Source of the DNA: Spiroplasma mirum ATCC 29335
Lineage (GTDB): Bacteria; Bacillota_I; Bacilli_A; Mycoplasmatales; Mycoplasmataceae
NCBI RefSeq assembly: GCF_000565195.1
Contig: NZ_CP006720.1
Span: 930,001 to 994,000 of the forward strand
Direction: 5' to 3'
Length of the DNA stretch: 64,000 bases
Positions 9,549 to 21,677 of this stretch are shown here, in pieces. A model generated the notes under the pieces. It ran no database searches. It had not been told where the DNA came from and worked only from the letters and a program-made list of their open reading frames with translations. Position numbers and translations under genes: made by a program. Numbering within the stretch: the stretch's first letter is position 1; each line of letters opens with the position of its first letter.

Positions 9549-10808
9549 CTATAAATTTTTTAATTCCTCAATTAATTGCTTCTCATCAATTTTTTCCCCC
9601 GAAAAATCTGGTTTTGATTGTTCATATAACTGTACATACTCTAAATTTTTAATCTCACTTGCTTTTAAGTCTTGGCTAAAACTACGGGTTGCTTGACTAT
9701 TAGTTTTAATTGCATTTTTGGTTGTTTTTGCCCGTTGACTTTTAACATATGCTTCTTTCAGATGATCCATTGCTTTTTTAACCGTTATAATTTTTAACTG
9801 GTTAAAGGTATTTGCAATTTTTTCACAATAACTTCGTTCAATCCGTTTATTATTCTTAAATCAGACATATTCAATTAAACAATTAACAACTCCATTTTTT
9901 AATTGATAATTCAAAATTAAATCCCGAATAATATCAATTTCAATCGGTGTTGGTCGAACATTATCTCGTAATAATGTTAAATATTCAATTGGATCAATTG
10001 TGGCCATTTCCTTGATTTTAGCTTCTTTCATACTTGAAGGGTTAACAACATTTTCTTCATCAATAATTAAGTTTAACTGTTCACCGTTAATTTGTTTTTT
10101 CAAAGTTTCTTTTTGGTAAAAATCTGATAATAACATTTGGAATTTATGATAACTAAAAATTCTTGTTTTATTTTCAACACTGATTGCTTGATAAATAAAG
10201 TTAGCAATATCTTTTGTTAAAATATGATAATAATTTGCTAATTGGACAATCTTGTCCTTGTAAGGCAAATATAATTTACTATTGGCGTTTTTACCAGCTA
10301 AATACTTATCAATATAAATAAAATCAATGTTTAACAAAAGATTGGGATTTTGCAAGGCTGTTGATTCACTAGTAATATCAATATATTTATCATTTTTTAA
10401 AAACTTTTCCTTAATTAATAAGAAATTTTGATGTCCTAATTTATCCGATAAATAACTACATAACACCGGATTTGAAAAGAAAGCATCGGGGGTAATGGGA
10501 AGTTGTGGTTTTAAAATATAATAGGTTCCCTTTCCCCGTTTTAAAACTTTCAATAAGCCAATTATTTCCAATTGATGTTTTGATTTAATTAATTCATCAT
10601 ATGTCATTTGTAAGATTGCTAAGAAATGTTCTGAACCATACTTAGTGTTGATATCTAATTCAATGTCATCATATACTAACATTAAATATAGGGCATGAGC
10701 CTGGTGCCCAATAATTGGACGATACAAATATAATACAATTAAACGATCATAATTTGTTAAGTCGTAGTCTCGTTTTACTAAATACTTAACTTCTGATTCT
10801 ATCTTCAT
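9549..10808 (-). CDS. dnaB: Replication initiation / membrane attachment protein (DnaB of Firmicutes, DnaD-like)
   Basis: A 419-aa protein, whole only if a TGA (IEYVWFKNN) is Trp. It starts MKIESEVKYLVKRDYDL. Its C-terminal half carries the YxxxIxxxW-type DnaD/DnaB region (IEYVWFKNNKR, about residue 314). The last 100 residues are charged and probably flexible. In Bacillus, DnaB, DnaD and DnaI together load the helicase at the origin and at restarted forks. It lies directly upstream of dnaI. Assignment rests on this context as well as on sequence; this is not the replicative helicase also called DnaB. Confidence 0.85.
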
Positions 10809-10955
10809 ACTCTTAAATTCTCCACTATTCTGTTAATTTCACTTATTTAATATTTTAATGACACATTTTATAAATTAATTCACAATCCATTCTAATCTTA
10901 CAAATTAATTAAAAAAGTGTAAATATTAAATTAACAATTTTATTTTATTTGCGAC

Positions 10956-10964
10956 TTATCCACA
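10956..10964 (+). promoter_or_regulatory. DnaA box
   Basis: A perfect TTATCCACA sits in the 220-bp gap upstream of dnaB-dnaI. One perfect 9-mer could occur by chance in 64 kb, but it is in the leader of a replication-initiation operon, so autoregulation by DnaA is plausible. Apart from this box and the hairpin by folT I see nothing else in the gap. Confidence 0.35.
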
Positions 10965-11017
10965 TCTAAAAAGAGAATATTATGAGTATTTATGAGATAT
11001 TTTTAAGTTTTACACAT

Positions 11018-11043
11018 ATCAACAATTTTTAACTATTGTTGAT
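11018..11043 (-). terminator. Weak hairpin at the folT stop
   Basis: 9-bp arms ATCAACAAT / ATTGTTGAT (11018-11026, 11035-11043) overlap the folT stop codon. No good U-run follows, so it may be an inefficient terminator of uvrA-folC-folT. Confidence 0.35.
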
Positions 11044-11731
11044 TTAACTTTTGTTTACGAAAATTAAAGTAGTTTAAATTAAGTTCACCTGTTCGAATTA
11101 CCCACAAATCTAAGTTATGACGAAGCATAATTAGTTTGTACATTACCACAAATGATGATAAGGTAATTGGTAAGTAAATTACCATTTCAATTGGCATTTT
11201 AATTAATTTCGCTTGGAAAATTGGTCAGGCAATAATTTGGGTTCATCCAATTGCGTATAATCACAAGGTATTTAATCCAAATGAAATTAAACTAAAGGTT
11301 AGGATATATAAAATAACTGCTTTTCAATATCATCCTTTATTACTACGGAAAATAAACACTAAACTGCCCATAAAGCCATATAAAACAACATTAAAAGTAA
11401 ATCCTAAATTGAAACTTCCCAAAATATTAATTAATGATCCAATTAAGTCCGCAGCAATTCCCGATAAAACCCCCATAAAAGGACCAAATAACATCCCAAT
11501 CACAAAGATTAAAAAGTTACCTAGCGCTAATTTAATAACGCCAATCCCAGCAATTAAAATATTATACCCAATAAAATTAGTTAACACTGTTGATAGTGCT
11601 ACTAACATACTACTTACGGTAATTACTAAAATATTAATTTTCCGAATATTTTTACGATCTAACCAGCTGGCAAGACCTAAAAAAATAGCAATTAAAACCC
11701 CCGCACCAAAACTTGTCAAAATATAAAACAT
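11033..11731 (-). CDS. folT: ECF transporter S component, probably folate (FolT)
   Basis: A 232-aa very hydrophobic protein with about six membrane helices and the ECF S-component line LIFVIGMLFGPFMGVLSGI (about residues 73-91). Such proteins bind a vitamin and use a shared EcfA-EcfT energising module. Folate is inferred because folC lies immediately upstream, and its stop overlaps this ATG by one base (TAATG). I chose the ATG at 11729-11731 over a GTG three codons earlier because the AAAGGA site is about 10 nt from it. Five TGA codons are Trp. Confidence 0.8.
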
Positions 11732-12861
11732 TATTTTCACGTCCTTTCTAAATAAAAACTATAAACAAGCGGAACAAAATATAATGATCCACAGACCAAA
11801 ATATTTTTATCCTGATTTTGAATAATAAATTTTTTTCAATTATAAACTTTATTGTTAAAATTAACATCTTTAAGATTTCACGCCAATGGATGCTTAAATG
11901 TTGTAATATATAATTTACTATTAAAGTGGTTTTTTAGTAATTTTAAATTTTCAAGATAATTTTTTTTACTAGAAGAAGCAAATAAAACCATCGTTTCTTT
12001 ATCATTATCAATATCTAAAATATCAAACGTTTGAATTAAGGCGTTAATTCCTTCGGGATTGTGCGCTCCGTCAATAATAAAATAAGGATTTTTATTTAAA
12101 ATGGTAAACCGTCCTAATAACGGAATAATTTTAAAAATTTCATAATTAATTGTTAAGTTTAAAAACTCCATAATTTTAATAACTAACCCAACATTATATT
12201 GTTGATAGTAATTAATTGCTTTCAAATATTTATCACTAATGATAATTTGTTCTTTATTAACATATTTACTAATAGTTTTTAAATATTTTTTACAACTATT
12301 AGAAATAATTAAGGGATTATTATTTTTAACAATTTTGACTTTATTAGCAATAATTTCTTCAATCGTGGTTCCTAATACTTCGGTATGGTCAAAACCGATT
12401 GATGTTAAAGCTACTAATAATTGGTTCGCAAAAACATTCGTAGCATCGTGGGCCCCGCCAATGCCTGCTTCAATAATTGCAATTTTAACATCTTTTTCAA
12501 TAAAATAAAGAATCGCCATTAACGTTCAAATTTCAAAAAAAGTTAAGTGGTATGCTTGAACATCGGGGTGAATCTTTTTTAATAATCTTTTTAAATCATC
12601 ATCACTAATATAATCATTATTAACTTTAATTCGTTCATTATGGTTTAAAAACGCGGGGGATGTGAAAAGGCCCACTTGCTCATAATCAGGAATTAGTTGC
12701 TTTTGTAAATAATTCGAAGTTGAACCTTTTCCATTGGTTCCGACCACATTAATTACCTTAATTTTATTTTGCATATTATCATATTTTTCAGCTAGTAATT
12801 TACTGAGCTGATATTCATCTTGAAACGGTTGTACTTTAACAATTTTCTTCTGTACTTTCAT
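11731..12861 (-). CDS. folC: Folylpolyglutamate synthase
   Basis: A 376-aa Mur-ligase-fold enzyme adding glutamates to folates so they stay in the cell. Its P-loop is VVGTNGKGSTSNYL (about residues 40-53), and IEAGIGGAHDATN (about 132-144) matches the FolC line LEVGLGGRLDATN. FIIDGAHNPEGI is the second signature (about 263-274). It is a little shorter than the usual 420-430 aa. The frame needs TGA as Trp at several places, including the end (RTWK). It lies 8 bp after uvrA and is coupled to folT. Confidence 0.92.
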
Positions 12862-12869
12862 TTTCTCTC

Positions 12870-15710
12870 TTACTTCTCCAACATTTTTTTCAAATATTTC
12901 GCGGTATAACTAGCATCAGTTTTTTTGGCAACTTGTTCGGGCGTTCCGGTAGCAACAATTTTGCCACCACCAACCCCACCGTTTGGTCCTAAATCAATAA
13001 TATAATCGGCAACTTTAATAACATCTAAATTATGTTCAATGGTAACAACCGTATCACCATTATCCACAATCCGGTTTAAAACTTTTAGTAATCTTTTTAC
13101 ATCATCAATATGTAAACCGGTGGTTGGTTCATCTAATAGAAATAATGTTTTCCCAGTTGCTCTTTTTAATAAGAAGGTTGATAATTTTACCCGTTGGGCT
13201 TCTCCACCGGATAATTCTGTTGCTGATTGACCTAATTTAATATACCCTAAACCGACTTCTTGCATGGTTGTTAATTTTTGTTTAATTTTTGGTTGCTTTT
13301 CAAAAAAGGCACATGCTTGGTCAACGGTCATTTCCAGCACGTCATAAATATTTTTTTCTTTATATTTTACCATTAAAGTTTCATCATTATAACGTTTTCC
13401 TTCACAAACTTCACACTGAACAAAAACTGTCGGTAAAAAATGCATTGAAATTTTAATAATACCATCCCCTTGGCAATTTTCACAACGACCACCGGGAACA
13501 TTAAATGAAAATCGTCCTTTTAAATAACCACGGGCTTTGGCTTCCGGTGTTCCGGCAAATAAATCTCTAATATCATCAAAAACAGAAGTATAAGTGGCCG
13601 GGTTACTGCGAGGTGTTTTCCCAATTGGATCTTGGGAAATATTAATAACTTTATCAATATTATCAATTCCCACAATTTTATTATGAGCACCGGGACGTTC
13701 CGTTAAGTTACCAAGGTTCTTTTTAATTCCTTTTCATAAAATTTCATTCATTAAGGTTGATTTACCACTTCCCGAGACACCAGTTAAACAAATAAATTTA
13801 TTTAAGGGGATTGTCACATTAATATTTTTTAAATTATTTTCCCGGGCTCCTTTAATTTCCAACGTTAGACCATTCCCACCGCGACGGGTTTTCGGAACTT
13901 CAATGGTTTCTTCTCCTTTTAAATATTTACCAGTAATTGATTCAGGATTAGCCATGATATCATCCACGGTTCCAATGGCGACTACTTCACCACCATTAAT
14001 CCCGGCGGCTGGGCCAATATCAACAATATAGTCACTAGCCATGATAGTATCTTCATCATGTTCAACTACAATTAACGTGTTTCCTAAATCACGTAAACTT
14101 TTTAAAGTATCAATTAACATATCATTATCACGTTGGTGCAGACCGATGGAAGGCTCGTCCAAAACATATAAAACTCCTGTAAGCTGACTTCCAATTTGGG
14201 TTGCTAAACGAATTCGTTGGGCTTCTCCTCCAGATAAAGTTTGGGCGTTTCTTGACAATGTTAAATAACTAAGGCCAACACGGTTCAAGAAATCAAGACG
14301 GTTAACTAATTCATTAATAATTAGCCGGGCAATTTCTTGTTGTGTTTCGGTTAAGCTTACGTTTAAAACAAATTGTAGCTCATCTTCGACTGATAAATCG
14401 GTAAAATCAGCAATATTTAAATTATTAATTTTAACCGCTAAAGGTAGTTTATTTAACCGTTTGCCTTGACAAGTAGTACATTTTTTATCAGCCATAAATT
14501 GTTTATAGTACTCTCGGGCTGATTCACTAGTTGTTTCGGTATAACGGCGTTCAATTAACTGGCCAATTCCTTCAATATAATCATATCCCCGCATCGTGTT
14601 CCCACTGGCTGTGCGAATGTTATATTCAATTGGTTCATCACTACCGCGAATTAAATATTGCAATTGTTCTCGGGGTAAATTTTCAATTGGTTGGTCTAAA
14701 GGAATATTGTAGTGATTAGCTAATACTTTAAATTTTTGTCATTCAAGATTAGTTGTATTAACAATATTTTTTAAATAAACAATGCCCCCCTGTAAAATTG
14801 TTAAGCGGCGATTAGGAATTAATAACTCTTCATCAACTTCTAATTTAACTCCTAAACCTTTACATTCATAACAAGCACCCGTTGGGGAGTTAAATGAAAA
14901 CAATCGCGGTTCTAACTCAGGAATAACAAAACCACAAATACTACATGAATAATTTGTTGAAAATAATAATTCTTTGTTTTGATCAAGCAAATAAATTTTA
15001 ACTAACGAATCACCATATTTTAAAGCAATTTCAATTGCATCATGAATCCGACTAATCATATCTTCATTATCACGAAAAACAATCCGGTCAATAACAATGT
15101 CAATATTTTGACGTTTATTTTTATCTAATTCAATTTCATCATCTAAGGACTTAATTTCATCATTAACCTTTACACGTAAAAAGCTTTCTTGTTTTAATCG
15201 TAAAAAAAGATCTTTAAAACTTCCCTTTTTGTCACGCACAATTGGGGATAAAATCATTAATTTATCATCTGCTTTTACTTGTTGTTTTAAATTATTAATA
15301 ATTTCTTTGATTGTCACTGATTTAATAATCCCGTGACCATTAATACAATAAGGGGTTCCTACCCGGGCATATAATAATCTTAAGTAATCATAAATTTCTG
15401 TCACAGTTCCCACGGTACTGCGGGGATTATGACTAGTTGTTTTTTGATCAATCGAAATGGCGGGTGATAGCCCTTCAATTGCATCAACATCGGGCTTTTC
15501 ATTGCCTCCTAAAAACTGGCGCGCATAACTAGACAAACTTTCAATATATCTTCGTCGTCCTTCTGCATAAATCGTATTAAATGCTAAGGAAGATTTCCCA
15601 CTTCCTGATAATCCAGTAAAAACAACTAATTTATTTTTGGGGATTTCAACATTAATGTTTTTTAAATTATTTTCCCGGGCCCCTTTAACAATTATTTTAT
15701 CTTTGCTCAT
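12870..15710 (-). CDS. uvrA: UvrABC excinuclease subunit A
   Basis: 946 aa, the usual UvrA length, interrupted only by TGA codons read as Trp. The damage-recognition ATPase of nucleotide excision repair. N-terminal line [25 protein letters not shown] leads to Walker [13 protein letters not shown]. Two zinc-finger CxxC sets are seen ([12 protein letters not shown] near residue 256; [11 protein letters not shown] in the C-terminal half). Two ABC signatures, [17 protein letters not shown] and [16 protein letters not shown], each precede LDEPS/LDEPT. It is the first gene of uvrA-folC-folT. uvrB is separate, at 28.8-30.8 kb. Confidence 0.97.
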
Positions 15711-15800
15711 TTTTGATAGTTCTCCTCTTGTAAACTCATTCTATCTAATATTGTAATATAGAAAGTTAATTAAATAAATATTTTTTAAAAATAAAAATCC

Positions 15801-15838
15801 GAAAAGAAAAAAGAGTTATCAACTGAACACTCTTTTTT
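15801..15838. terminator. Bidirectional hairpin terminator
   Basis: 10-bp arms AAAAAAGAGT / ACTCTTTTTT (15807-15816, 15829-15838) with a 12-nt loop, between uvrA and the upstream small gene. The minus-strand U-run points to termination of the 107-aa gene. Confidence 0.7.
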
Positions 15839-15844
15839 GTTATT

Positions 15845-16168
15845 TTATTTTAATTCTTTTTTCATTTCTGATACTTTGGTATCAATGTATTGACTATAAC
15901 TACTTACCAGTTTTTCATCACCTTCTAAGTAAAATAGAATTTTCATGATTTTATCTTCTAAATCAGTTAGTTCTTCATCATCTTTATAAATTTCAATAAA
16001 ATAAATTTCTACTAGTTGCTCAGCAATTTCTTCATTAGCAACTGATTGTTCATAATAGTTATTATAATTTGCTTCATTAAGAATTTCACCTAAAAATGAA
16101 TCAAACAATTTCTCATCGTTCATTTTTAACTTAATTTCTTGTAATAATTGGATTAATTCTGGTTTCAT
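15845..16168 (-). CDS. Hypothetical acidic protein, 107 aa
   Basis: A small, very acidic protein (MKPELIQLLQEIKLKMN at the N-terminus; ELTDLEDKIMKILFYLEGDE near the middle), predicted all-helical with no signal peptide or membrane segment. Its ATG (16166-16168) has a GGAGGG site 6-7 nt upstream, and it has its own terminator, so it is probably a real monocistronic gene. I do not recognise the family. Confidence 0.7.
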   Translation of the reverse strand: MKPELIQLLQEIKLKMNDEKLFDSFLGEILNEANYNNYYEQSVANEEIAEQLVEIYFIEIYKDDEELTDLEDKIMKILFYLEGDEKLVSSYSQYIDTKVSEMKKELK

Positions 16169-16223
16169 TATATATCCCTCCGTATTTTTCTAAATATGAT
16201 ATATATTTAATTCTACTATACTT

Positions 16224-16880
16224 TTAGAAATTTGTCTTGTTTAATTGGTTATATCTTTCTAAATAGTTATCACAACTGGTAATTGTTGTTTCAAACTGGT
16301 TATTGAGTATCATAATTTTATCCTGGTAAATTTCTTTGTTCATGTTTAATGTTTTGATCAATTGTAAAACAATTAATTGTAAACGTAAAACCAACTCTGT
16401 AGAATCAAGCAACGTAATGGCATTAATTAATAGCTTTTGATATTTATAACCAACAACTGAATTATTTTCTGAACCAACTAACTTTGTTTTATTTTTAATA
16501 ATTGTACGGTTTAAGTGTCCATATTCTTCATCAAAATAATACCGGGTAATAAATTCTTCAATTTCGCTTTCAAATTCTAAGGGGTCTTTTTCTTCGCGGC
16601 GATAAAAAACGCTTCTTTTATCCCCATTGGCATAACCTTTCCCCACTAAATTGGATAAATCTGTTGTTAAATTCAATATTATCTTCTAATTTTGCTTTTA
16701 GAACATACATCATTCTTAAAACATAACCTGCAAATTTACGTTTATTATCATAATTAAAATCATAATACTTTAAAATGCCCAAACAAATCATAATATTATT
16801 TTATAAGCCTAAAATTTTATAAGTATTATAAATATTAATTAATTCATCAATTAAAAATAATACTTTAATATAGTTTCCAT
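16224..16880 (-). pseudogene. Frameshifted hypothetical gene
   Basis: The 3' part (16224-16676) is an open frame of 150 codons. It begins at a TTG immediately after a stop and has no ribosome-binding site. Upstream, coding continues in another frame (YDFNYDNKRKFAGYVLRMMYVLKAKLE and, earlier, LIDELINIYNTYKILGL) back to an ATG at 16878-16880. The break points are near 16670, a TAA near 16803, and a T-run near 16855. The content is charged and helical. Family not recognised. Confidence 0.55.
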
Positions 16881-16923
16881 TACTGTGACCACCTATACTA
16901 TTTTAATTTTATTAATTAACTTA

Positions 16924-17661
16924 TTATTTTACTAAACCTAAAAATGAACTTGGTTCTAAACTAGCACCACCAACTAAAGCACCATCAATGTCAGTTTGAC
17001 TTAATAATTCTTTAATATTGTCTGGTTTAACACTACCCCCATATTGAATACGAATATCATTAGCAACGACATCATCATATAAACTAGCTATTTTATCACG
17101 AATTACACGACAAACATCTTGGGCAATTTGCGCAGTGGCAGTTTTCCCGGTTCCAATTGCTCAAATTGGTTCATAAGCAATAACAATTGTTTTAACATCT
17201 TCTTCATTAATACCTTCTAAGGCTTTTTCAATTTGACGAGTAACAACTTCATTTGTTTGTTTTTTTTCATATTGAGTTAAGGTTTCCCCACAACAAATAA
17301 TTGGTACCATTCCCTTGGCTAATAGTTTTTTTGCTTTTTTATTAACAGTTTCATCAGTCTCGTTAAACATTTCACGACGTTCAGAGTGACCAATAATAAC
17401 ATGGGTAATGTTTAAATCTTGTAGCATTTCAACTGAGATTTCCCCGGTAAAGGCTCCTTGACTTTCAAAATGACAGTTTTGCGCAGCAATAATTAAATTT
17501 TTTGCGTTTTCCTTAGCAACCGCTAAACTAGTAAAGGGTACTCCCACTCCGGATTCCACCGTGATTCCGGCAACTTCTTTATCAACTTCTTGAATAAAAT
17601 CAACAGTTTCTCTCACTGTTTTATGCATTTTTCAATTTCCAATAATAATTTGTTTTCTCAT
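16924..17661 (-). CDS. tpiA: Triosephosphate isomerase
   Basis: 245 aa. Interconverts dihydroxyacetone phosphate and glyceraldehyde 3-phosphate. Key residues are visible: Asn and Lys of GNWKMHK (residues 8-14), catalytic His in [11 protein letters not shown] (about 95), catalytic Glu in AYEPIWAIGTG (about 166), and phosphate-binding YGGSVKPDN and LVGGASLEP. Two TGA codons are Trp (GNWKM, PIWAI). It is monocistronic. Confidence 0.97.
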
Positions 17662-17771
17662 TGTTTACCATCTCTTTCTATATTATTTTTAAATAACATT
17701 TTAATTATATACTTTTAATATTATTAAAGTAAATAACTAAATTTATTATTCCCATTTTTGTTAATTCTAAA

Positions 17772-17780
17772 TGCTATAAT
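17772..17780 (+). promoter_or_regulatory. Extended -10 promoter of the rhodanese-like gene
   Basis: TGCTATAAT, an extended -10 (TGnTATAAT), 27 nt before the ATG. No convincing -35 is present, as expected for extended -10 promoters. Confidence 0.55.
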
Positions 17781-17806
17781 AATATTAATTAGAAATGGAG
17801 GATACA

Positions 17807-18166
17807 ATGATGTTTTTTAGTTCTTTTCAAATGAAATATAATACTAAACAATTAAAAAAATTGCCCAAAATTATTATTTCCCCAAAATGATTAGTAGTTG
17901 ATGTGCGGCCAAAAGAAGATTGAAAAGAAAGTCACGTTGTTAATAGCATCAATGTTCCCCATCATTTATTTAAATTACTTTATCATAAAAAAATTGATAA
18001 AAATAAAAAAATCTTGTTTATTTCACAAGGGGGGCGTAGTCACTTAGATTTATATAAATTATTACGAAAACATAATTTTAAAGTTTATATTCTGGACGGG
18101 GGATGAAAAAAATTACATGAAACTCCTGAGTATGATGAGTATCTTACTTATTCTCCCATTGATTAA
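17807..18166 (+). CDS. Rhodanese-fold protein without the catalytic Cys
   Basis: A 119-aa single rhodanese-homology domain: VVDVRPKEDWKESHVVNSINVP (about residues 31-52) and GRSHLDLYKLL match the family. The active-site loop is normally CxxGxRS. Here the line reads FISQGGRSHLD, with Ser in place of Cys, so sulfur transfer is unlikely and a binding role is more probable. The ATG pair at 17807-17812 follows GGAGGATACA. Four TGA codons are Trp. Its stop is adjacent to the whiA stop on the other strand. Confidence 0.8.
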
Positions 18167-19102
18167 TTATTTTAAATTTTCATAATATATTTTTTTAATT
18201 TCCCGAAATAAATGGTTTACTCCTGATTTTGATAATTCTAAATTATATTTATCATATAAAAGATCAGATAATTCTTGTAAAGATGATTCCGGATTAGCAA
18301 GGCGTTGATAAGCTAATTTTTTGGTATTTTCGTTGAGTTCATCAAAAAGATCATGATCAACTAAATAGTTAATCATCATAACTTGTTCAATACCTGCCTT
18401 TGTTGATTTTTGCTGATTAGAAATTTCAATATTATTTAGGCGATTAATGCTATTGGTCATATCACGCGAAATTCTTGTGTCTTCAAACGTTAACACACTA
18501 TTAATTGCATCAATTAACTTTAAAAAATCAGAAACCAAAAAAGATTTCTTAATATAACAAACATATTTATCATGGCGTTTAGTAATTTTAAATAAAAAAC
18601 GGTATTTACTTAATAACTTTTTAAAATATAACACCGATGGTTCTTCGCTAAACTGAACTTCTAAATGGTAGTTACTAGTATTCGGTGAATTAACACTTCC
18701 ACAAGCAACAAAGATTCCGGCAATATAAGCCCGGTGGCAATGTTCTTCTCAATCATCAGGAATTTCAATAATTTTTTGGTGGTGGGCAAAATCATAAACA
18801 TGTAATGCTTCTAAAATATAACGAGAATTCTTTTTAATTTTTAAAATAAATGTTTTATGTTTTTTTAATTTATTAGATTGCACTATAATTGTTTCAATTT
18901 CCGCATCAAAAGAATGACGAAAAAAAGTATATATTGCACGGATTACGGGGTTGCTAATTGAACTAACTTCAAAATTAAAATAATGGTCACTAATATTTAA
19001 TTTCATATTATATTTAGTGAAACCTCCCAGAAAAGCTTTCTGGCAGCAAGGCGCAAATGATTTTTTAACAACTTCCTCTTTAACACTTAGAGCAAAACTC
19101 AT
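18167..19102 (-). CDS. whiA: DNA-binding protein WhiA
   Basis: A 311-aa protein combining a degenerate LAGLIDADG-homing-endonuclease fold with a C-terminal helix-turn-helix (SLQELSDLLYDKYNLELSKSGVNHLFREIKK, about residues 273-303, given in two parts: SLQELSDLLYDKYNLE and LSKSGVNHLFREIKK). The N-terminus SFALSVKEEVV and line CCQKAFLGG are typical. WhiA affects cell division and chromosome segregation in Bacillus. I start at ATG 19100-19102 because AAAGGGGTGG lies 6 nt upstream; two in-frame GTG codons precede it inside that site. It follows secA. Confidence 0.9.
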
Positions 19103-19132
19103 TTTCACCACCCCTTTACAATAATCTTGGTT

Positions 19133-21523
19133 CTAACCTTTTTGTTTAAATTCGCGAACTTCTTGTTCTGAGTCATTTAACGGCTCAACTTGTGCTTGAT
19201 TTTCTACTCTGCGAATAACAACATTTGCTAACTTAATAACCACATCATGGGCAATTGTTAATTGCATATGTTCAAATAATTTAGCCGCTTCTTCAACATA
19301 AGCATGTAATGGGTTAGTTTGGGCATAACTACGTAAATAAATTCCGCTTCTTAGTTTTGAAGCTTGGTCAATATGTTGGGTTCAATATTCATCAAAAGCC
19401 ATAATAATTACCCCCCGTTCAATTTGGATCATCACATCAGCGGGAACATCTTCTGTTCTTTTTAAATAAAACTCATACATTTTTTCACTAATTAGTTTAG
19501 CAACTTCTTGGCGGTTTAATTTTTCTAAATCCGCTTTTGTAATTGAATTTTCAACAACAACCTTCCCATTAATTCCTTTAATTAAATCATCATAGCGGAT
19601 AAACCACTCACCATGTGATTCATTAGCAAACATTCTGGTTAAATCATAAGCAGCCGAATACTGCATTTTTTTTATGATGGGTTTTAAATCACTAGCAGTT
19701 AAAATTTGATTTCTTCGTACATACATGGCTTCCCGGTGTTGGGCTAAAACATTATCATAATCTAAAATATTTTTTCGTTGATCAAAGTTCATTCCCTCTA
19801 CTTTTTTTTGGGCATTTGAAATCGCTTTTGTTAACATTCGTGATTGAATAAAATCACTACCTAAACGCCCAAAAATTTTTCTTAACCGTTCACCACCAAA
19901 ACGTAACATTAATTCATCATCCATCGCAACATAAAATCTCGAAAAACCAGGGTCACCTTGCCGACCTGAACGACCGCGTAACTGGTTATCAATTCGGCGG
20001 GCTTCATTTCGTTCAATACCAAAAACAGCTAATCCGCCTAACTCTACAACACCATCACCAAGTTTAATATCGGTTCCCCGTCCGGCCATATTGGTAGCTA
20101 AGGTAATGGCCCCTTTGACACCAGCCTTAGCAATAATGTCCGCTTCGCGCTCATGGTTTTTAGCATTTAACATTTCAAATTTTAAATTAGCATTTCTTAA
20201 ATAGTGCGAAACAATTTCAGAAGATTCCACAGAAGTTGTCCCAATTAAAATTGGTTGACCTTTTTCATGCAACGTTAAAATTTCTGCCATTAAAGCTTTC
20301 ATTTTAACATCGCGATTGGCAAACATATAATCTGGCTCATCTTTCCGAATTACTGGTTTATTAGTTGGAATCTGAACAACCCGCATATTATAAATTTTAA
20401 TAAATTCTTCTTCTTCTGTTTTTGCGGTCCCTGTCATCCCACTTAATTTATTATATAATCGGAAAAAGTTTTGGTAAGTAATGGTTGCCATTGTTACAGT
20501 TTCTTGTTCAATATTAACATTTTCTTTTGCTTGAATCGCCTGGTGTAACCCATCACTATATGCTCTTCCGGGCATTAACCGTCCCGTAAATTGATCAACT
20601 AACACAATTTCACCATTCTGAACAACATATTCTACGCCATTTTTAAAGACAAAATTAGCTTTTAACGCATTTAAAATTAAATGGTATAATTCAGTATTTT
20701 GAATATCAAATAACGAATTAATTGAAAACATTTTTTCTGCTTTTGTAATTCCCTCGGGCGTTAAATAAACTTGTTTAGTTTCTAAATCAATTTCAACATC
20801 ATCATCTTTTTTTAAAGATTTAGCAAATTGATTAGCTGCCATATATTGGGGAGTGCAATTTTTTCTTCCTCCCGAAATAATTAATGGGGTACGTGATTCA
20901 TCAATTAAAATAGAGTCAGCTTCATCAATAATTGCAAAATTTAGGCCCCGTTGAACTTTATCACCATATTCTTTCACCATATTATCACGTAAATAATCAA
21001 ATCCTAATTCGGCATTGGTTGTATAAGTAACATCACAACTATAGGCAGCTCGTTTTTCACTCTTGTTACCACTTCGTAAGTTTAACCCAACGGTTAAACC
21101 TAAGAAATTTAAAACTTGTCCATTAATTTCCGAGTCCCGTTTTGATAAGTACTCATTAACAGTAATAACATGAACTCCTTTGCCCTCTAAAGCATTTAAG
21201 TAGGTTGGCATTAACGCCGTTAAGGTTTTCCCTTCCCCGGTTTTCATTTCACCAACATCTCCCTCGTGTAAAACAATTCCACCAATTAATTGTACTCGAT
21301 ACGCATGTAACCCTAAAATTCGGCGGGCTGCTTCCCGAGCAACTGCAAAAGCTTCAATTAATAAATCATCTAATGTTTCATCTTCTGATAATCTTTTTTT
21401 AAACTCTGCTGTTTTTGCTTGTAATTGTTCATCTGACAATGCTTGCATCGCACTATCCATTGCGATAATTCGATCCGCTTTTTTACCATGTTTTTTGACA
21501 ATTCTTTTATCACTTGCCGCCAT
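19133..21523 (-). CDS. secA: Preprotein translocase ATPase SecA
   Basis: A 796-aa motor that pushes presecretory proteins through SecYEG. Walker A GEMKTGEGKTLTA (about residues 91-103), Walker B IIDEADSILIDE (about 199-210), and the helicase line NMAGRGTDIKLGDGVVELGGL are present, with GRSGRQGDPG. The last part follows a TGA Trp (DEYWTQHIDQASKLRSG). The C-terminal zinc-binding tail of many SecA proteins is absent, as in other mollicutes. AAAGGAG precedes the ATG. whiA follows 30 bp downstream. Confidence 0.97.
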
Positions 21524-21638
21524 TGTATTTCTCCTTTTTCCTTTTTAAATAAAACATTCATATTTATTCTATCATAATTTTTCCAGACCATTAGAATTAA
21601 TATGCTTATCATTAAGAAATCAGTAGTACATTGTCAGT

Positions 21639-21668
21639 AAATAAAAAGCAAAGAGTAATTTCTTTGCT
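21639..21668 (-). terminator. Terminator of the lipoprotein pseudogene
   Basis: 8-bp arms AGCAAAGA / TCTTTGCT (21647-21654, 21661-21668), then TTTTTATTT on the minus strand. Confidence 0.65.
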
Positions 21669-21677
21669 GATTAATAA

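Noticed and set aside
21370-21612. Minus-strand frame overlapping the start of secA
   Set aside because: Out of frame with secA, no ribosome-binding site, and low-complexity composition.
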